From positions 97,668,501-97,732,500 of the forward strand of contig JAZBRS010000020.1 in assembly GCA_037176725.1 (NCBI GenBank): a DNA stretch of 64,000 bases. Reading direction: 5' to 3'. Made by a program: the position numbers and the translations under genes. The notes beneath the pieces are model-generated. The model did no database searches and was not told the origin of the DNA. It saw only the letters and a program-made list of their open reading frames with translations. This document shows, piece by piece, positions 59,701 through 64,000 of the stretch. Positions within the stretch are counted from its first letter, which is position 1; the number at the start of each line of letters is the position of its first letter. The DNA comes from Posidonia oceanica. Taxonomy: Eukaryota; Streptophyta; Magnoliopsida; Alismatales; Posidoniaceae.

Positions 59701-60478
59701 TTGGGTTTTATTGTTGTCGAAAGGCCGCAAAAGATGGCTGAGGGAGGTGTGGGTTGTGGGGTGAAGGCAGTGAATTGGCAGCTGTTGTGTGAGCAGGAAA
59801 TGAGGGGAGTTAGTGTTGAATGGATGGGTAGTAAGTGGGGAAGAGGTGGAGTGTGGAAGGCTATGTTTTGGTGGCGTGAAGGCCGTGAGTGTAGGGTGTA
59901 GCTGCTGTGGTTTGCAGTAGGTGATGGTGGGAATAGAAGGAGAAGAGAAAAAGAGAAGGGAGGAGGAGGAAGTGGCCGGGCTTGTGGGTGTGGGCCGAGA
60001 GAAAGGAAAAAAGAAAAAAGAAAAAGGAAGGAGGAGGAAATGTGCTGGTGGGCCGAGCTTGAGAAATAAAGGAAGAAGGAAGAAAAGAGAAAAAGAAGAA
60101 GAAGAAGGAGAAGAAGAAAAAAAGAGAAAGAAGCTAGTGGGCTTGGGATTGGGCTTGTGTGAACCTATGATTTTCTAGGGTTTTAAGGTTTAGGGTTTAA
60201 GTGAGTGTGAACCTAGGGTTTTCTTCTAGGGTTTAGTGAGGGGTTTAACCTAGGGGATTTCTAGGGTTTAGATGTGGATTTCCTAGAGTTTTCTAGGATT
60301 TTAACCTAGGATTATTCTAGGGTTCAGTGAGTGATTTTTGGAAGAGTTTGCTCTAGATTTTGTGAGTAGGTTTTCTAGGTTTTAGTTTTTAGTTCTTTTT
60401 GGCTTTTTTTGTGTAGGCTTTCTAGGTCATTCCACCAGAGAGAGCCATTAAACAGGAGTCAAAAGTGGAGTGTCAACA
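56504..60478 (-). repeat. Element C 5' LTR, uninterrupted, 3.98 kb
   Basis: In plus direction TGTGAACGTG...GAGTGTCAACA. It carries the U5 duplication (56504-56740), U5 box (56881-56945), ATGCAA-rich part (57700-58800), GC-rich part (58800-59700), a donor-like CTTGCAG|GTAACC near 59257, purine tract and CTAGGGTTTT repeats. Near 58228 it shows the empty site of B. ORFs inside are not supported. Confidence 0.9.
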
Positions 60479-60778
60479 GCGTCCAACGTAGGACACTGGC
60501 CTAGGCAGCGTCTAACGTCCTAGAAGTGTTTTAGCGGTATTTTAGAGATTTTTCTTAGGAGTTGGCTTTGGTTAAGGCTTAGGCTTAGGATTGGGTAGGC
60601 TTAGGTGGTGTTTAGGTGGTATTTTGGTGGGATTTAGGGTTTGGGTAAGTTTGAGATTTTGGGTCAAGTTGGAGGTTGAGGTCTAGGTTAGGGTTTAGGT
60701 TGGGTCTGCCATGCCACGATCCAAGCAAGCCTCTAGAGAGATCCACCAACGAACAGTTGCCAAAACAGGGTGTCTACA
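60479..60778 (-). repeat. Element D 3' LTR, outer end
   Basis: Begins with GCGTC, the right target copy of C, continues GCGTCCAACGTAGGACACTGG (D-type foldback), TTAGG-rich sequence and ends CAGGGTGTCTACA at 60778. The layout matches the end of B's LTR (28000-28274). Confidence 0.8.
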
Positions 60779-63700
60779 CCGCCTGACGCCGGCAGGAGCA
60801 CAGTTGCTATTGGCTTGAGTCACTTATCTGGCGAATGCACCGAAAGTCACGGCTCGTTGCCGCAATGCGAATGCGAATGCAGACGTCAGTTCAAATGCTA
60901 ATGCAATGTTATTAAAAATCATGCAGATGCTATTACTAGTGCTCATGTGTGTGGAACTCCGTTGGGGAGTGTTCGCGGGTCTGCGCGGTGCTAATGCGAG
61001 TGCGATGCCTGTGCAGATGATGCAGTGTTGAGGGTCGCTGAGCCGCCCTGCTCTGAGCGACAATGATGCGGGTCACCGAGCCGCCTAGCACTAGGTGACG
61101 GTGTTGCCATTCGCTGAGCTCTGCTCTAAGTGACGGTGATGCGGGTGTTGTGTATGCGATGCTAACGAAATGCATGCTGAGGCTGAGCACGCTGTGCTGT
61201 GAGATGCAATGTCATGCGATGCAGTGCAAGGTGAATGTTATGAGATGCAAAGAAATGCTATAAAGGATGCAGTGTGATGCCGGGCAACAAGTTGGCAGCT
61301 AATCCAAACTCGCGCAAAGAGGGACACCAGACAAGACTAACGTGCTTGCCACTTGGGCAGTTAGGGCTGCCAACCCGGAGGAGAACTCCAGACAATACTA
61401 TCGTGCTTGCTGCTCGTGACGCCAGACACTTTAATGGATGTCATCCAGGCAGTTAGGGCTACCAGCCCGGCTAGAGTGATGGGAGTGCGATACCAAAGGC
61501 AGCGAAAAAGATGCCCCTGGTATCATCCGACGGCTGGAACGCTCCTGGCATCGGGAAAGAACGCCAGACAGTTTGACAGGTGTCATCTGAGCAGTTAGGA
61601 CTGCCATCCCGACAAAAGGAAAAAACGTCCTTGTTCGCCCGGTACAAGGAAAACAAAACAAACTGGACCCCACGAAGTCACGAGAGAGATAGCTTGTCCT
61701 CGCCCGAGGAAGCAAGCAAGCGGGACTCCATCCGCCTAGAGCGAAGTCGCGCAGAGCGAAGTCGCGCAAAAGAAAAAGGCTTGTCCTCGACCGAGGAAGC
61801 AAGTAGACGGCACTCCGGTAGAGCCACGCGAAAGAAAAAGGCTTGTCCTCTACTGAGGAAGCAAGTAGGCGGGACTCCGGTAGAGTCGCGCGAAAGAAAA
61901 AGACTTGTCCTCGACCGAGGAAACAAGCAGGCGGGACTCCGACAGAGTCGCGCGAAAGAAAAATGCTTGTCCTCAACTGAGGAAGCAAGCAGGCGGGACT
62001 CCAGCAAAGTCCCACGAAAGAAAAAGGCTTATCCTCGATCGAGGAAGCAAGCGGACGGGACTTCGGTAGAGTCGCACGAAAGGAAAAGGCTAGCCGGTAA
62101 GTTTCCGACTTATCAACCGCAAAAGATAACGGGAATACCAAACCAGTTGGTGTGGCAGATGTCCGCGGACGGTCCCGTGACATTTAGGGATGTCAACCCA
62201 GAAGAAGATGGGGAAGTGATACCACAGGGCAGCTGAAAAGATGCCCCTGGTATCAAGAAGAGAACACCAGGGGACAGCCGAAGCGCCCTTGGCATCGAAA
62301 TGAGGAGAATGGAGACAAAGCCGACGTGCTTGCCAACCGAGTAGTTAGGGGTACTAGCCCGATGCAAACATTTTGACGGACGTCAACCGAATAGTTAGGG
62401 CTACCAGCCCGATGCAGGGACGATCAATGCAAGGAGAGTAAAGTAAGTGCGAAGTGGTGCAAGGAATGCAAGGAAATGCGATGCAAAGAGAATGCGGAGA
62501 CCCATCGTGGTGGACGTGCAATGGTCTTAGAGTGGGCATGGGATGTAACGTCACAAGGTGACAAATGATGGACATGCTGATCATCACGGACCACCCAACA
62601 CGGTGGGCGGCCAAAACTGGAAATGCACAGAGCCTCTGAGCGAGGGTCATGCAAAAGTGCTCGTCCTTGACTCCAGTTTTCGAAAACAAGGAGAACGGGA
62701 AGATAGGTTATTATGCTTATTATGTTTTTTGTGGCTTCGGATTCAAAGCAGCTATTTGGCGAGAGGACGCGTCCGCACTTCCTGATTCAGGAGATTCTCG
62801 ATCCTCGAGCAATTCCATGTCGTGCTGTGGTTGGTGTCTCTCATTCTCATTCTTAGTTCGGGATGAGGCCTCAGCTTTGCAGTGTATAGCCTTTGGCTGC
62901 ATGCAGGTAGCAGAAGCGTTTGGTGTAGCTTCGTAGCCTCTATCTTAAATCCTTGGAGACCGACTATCACTTTTGACGCTCTCGGATTATATTTCTTTTC
63001 CCCTCACGAGTGATTGGAGCTGCATCTAGCCTGCCAGGGAGGTAGAGTTGTTGCTTGCATGAGAGATTGGAGCATGCTGTTGTGCTCAGAGGATGGGGCC
63101 AGGTCCTCCTAATGAAGTTTCTCGTGCATTTGGCAATGTTGTGCTTGCAATTGGAGCTTGAGGTGGCTTCGATGTTTGTCTGAGTCACTCCTCTCATGGG
63201 TGTTTTCTTTCTTTGACTTCTGTCTTCATTTTTCTTTTCTACCCAGTATGCATATCGTGCCATTTCTTTTCTTTTTGCTCACATGATCTCAATTCTTTGA
63301 ACATGCATTTCTTCGCTCTCTTGGGGTAGTGGTCCCTGATAAGGAGTTAAGAGTTCGGTTGTTCGGCACACACCTTCAGCCTCTGCAGTATATACAGGTA
63401 GCCTCTAGCTATGCTCTGTTCTGCTTTAGTCCTCTCCATGTCTGGTGGACTCCCTTGATTGGATTGATCTTGCTTTTGGAGTTTCGCGCTCAGTGAGGTT
63501 CGAATTCTATCTTAAGTCTCACACTAGGGCCGCATGCGCTGTGATGGCACTACTCGGGTGAGTATTGCCTGAAACGTTGACGTTGGGCATTCTCTCGGTA
63601 CTACCGCTTGTTTATCTAAAGCCGGCTTTGATTATGCAAATTTTTTATGGTTTTTTGCATTTTTTGGAAAGGAACAAGCATATTTTTGAGATTTTTCATG

Positions 63701-64000
63701 AGTTTTGTATTTTTTATGATTTTTGCTTTGGGAAAACATAAAATCGAAAATAGCAGAGAAGAAAGGCATGTTCATGTTGTTTTTGCATATTTTGATTTTT
63801 TTTTTTTTGTTTTTGTTATTTTCTAGGATGCAAGAAAATGAGATGTGCATGTAGGAAATGAAAATGTATGTTTTTGTGGTTTTTGATGGATTTTATCATT
63901 TTTATGGTTTTTTGGATAAGGTGAGAAAATGCAAAAGCAAACTGCAACAATAAACCAAAAGAAAAAGAATGATAATGTAGGAAAATACAAAGGAAGGTAA
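60779..64000 (-). mobile_element. Element D internal 3' region (continues beyond window)
   Basis: No gene seen in 3.2 kb. The PPT hairpin present in A, B and C is missing: LTR end TCTACA joins directly to CCGCCTGACGCC. There follow GATGCACCG-type family sequence, AGTTAGGG boxes (about 61350, 61450, 61595, 62340, 62388), two GATACC modules (61489-61524 and 62218-62273), a palindrome array (61690-62095), and from 62460 sequence matching A 4800-6150. D's coding part would lie to the right of 64000. Confidence 0.7.
61690..62095 (-). repeat. Palindrome array, element D
   Basis: Six or so units of TCCTCGACCGAGGA-type foldbacks flanked by GCTTG/CAAGC and separated by a second foldback, GACTC cggta/cgaca GAGTC within GCGGGACTC...GAGTCGCGC. 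In one unit (about 62000) the arms are GGGACT...AGTCCC. It is the short counterpart of the B array. Confidence 0.75.

Larger units (their letters stand above)
23127..60478 (-). mobile_element. Element C: gag-only Tat/Ogre-type retrotransposon, interrupted by element B
   Basis: C spans 23127-24836 plus 46638-60478, about 15.5 kb once B and its duplicated target are removed. Flanks are GCGTC on both sides (23122-23126 and 60479-60483). Minus-strand order is 5' LTR (56504-60478), PBS, leader, gag (53045-55333), repeat-rich 3' region with a large 50-bp array, PPT hairpin (48900-48977) and 3' LTR (split by B). There is no pol. LTR divergence is visibly greater than between A's LTRs, so C is older than A. 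Confidence 0.88.

Overview
This window is plant nuclear DNA made up of nested LTR retrotransposons. I see no host gene, rRNA or tRNA. All recognisable coding sequence lies on the minus strand and belongs to the Ty3/gypsy Tat/Ogre group. The evidence is a second, archaeal-type RNase H (TNNEAEYEA motif) between the first RNase H and integrase, primer-binding sites of the TGGCGACTC type, very long LTRs (3.4 to 5.8 kb) and 3' flanks full of repeats. This points to a seed plant with a large, repeat-rich genome; I cannot name the species.

Five insertions, here called A to E, all have the same (minus) orientation, so each element's 3' LTR is on its left. D is the oldest host: only its 3' LTR (in pieces) and 3' internal end are in the window (15831-16273, 21702-23126, 60479-60778, then internal sequence to 64000). 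A (left edge to 15830), E (16274-21701, a solo LTR) and C (23127-60478) all inserted into D's LTR. B (24837-46632, 21.8 kb) then inserted into C's 3' LTR. The boundaries rest on TG..CA-like ends and 5-bp target duplications: GTAAT for B, GCGTC for C, TCCAA/CCCAA for E and presumably CGATC for A. C's uninterrupted 5' LTR shows B's empty site.

B keeps a nearly full gag-protease-RT-RNase H-second RNase H-integrase order plus a plant-mobile-domain-like ORF downstream of integrase. All of it is broken by stops and frameshifts, and the second catalytic Asp of integrase is Asn. A and C carry LTRs, PBS, leader, gag and 3' repeat region but no pol, so they look like giant non-autonomous gag-only elements that would need a B-like partner. 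C's gag keeps one frame for about 763 codons and is broken only by stop codons, mostly TAG.

The least explained content is structured non-coding DNA shared by the families: a hairpin around the polypurine tract whose outer arm covaries with the LTR terminus; arrays of palindromes in the 3' regions whose flanking arms change together; a GATACC..GGTATC..GATACC module with two possible pairings; an AGTTAGGG-loop hairpin; dispersed GTTGGACGC/GCGTCCAAC foldbacks in the B- and D-type LTRs; and a U5 region holding a second PBS-like sequence that appears to have seeded a 118-bp duplication in C. All distances and similarities were read by eye; nothing was computed.
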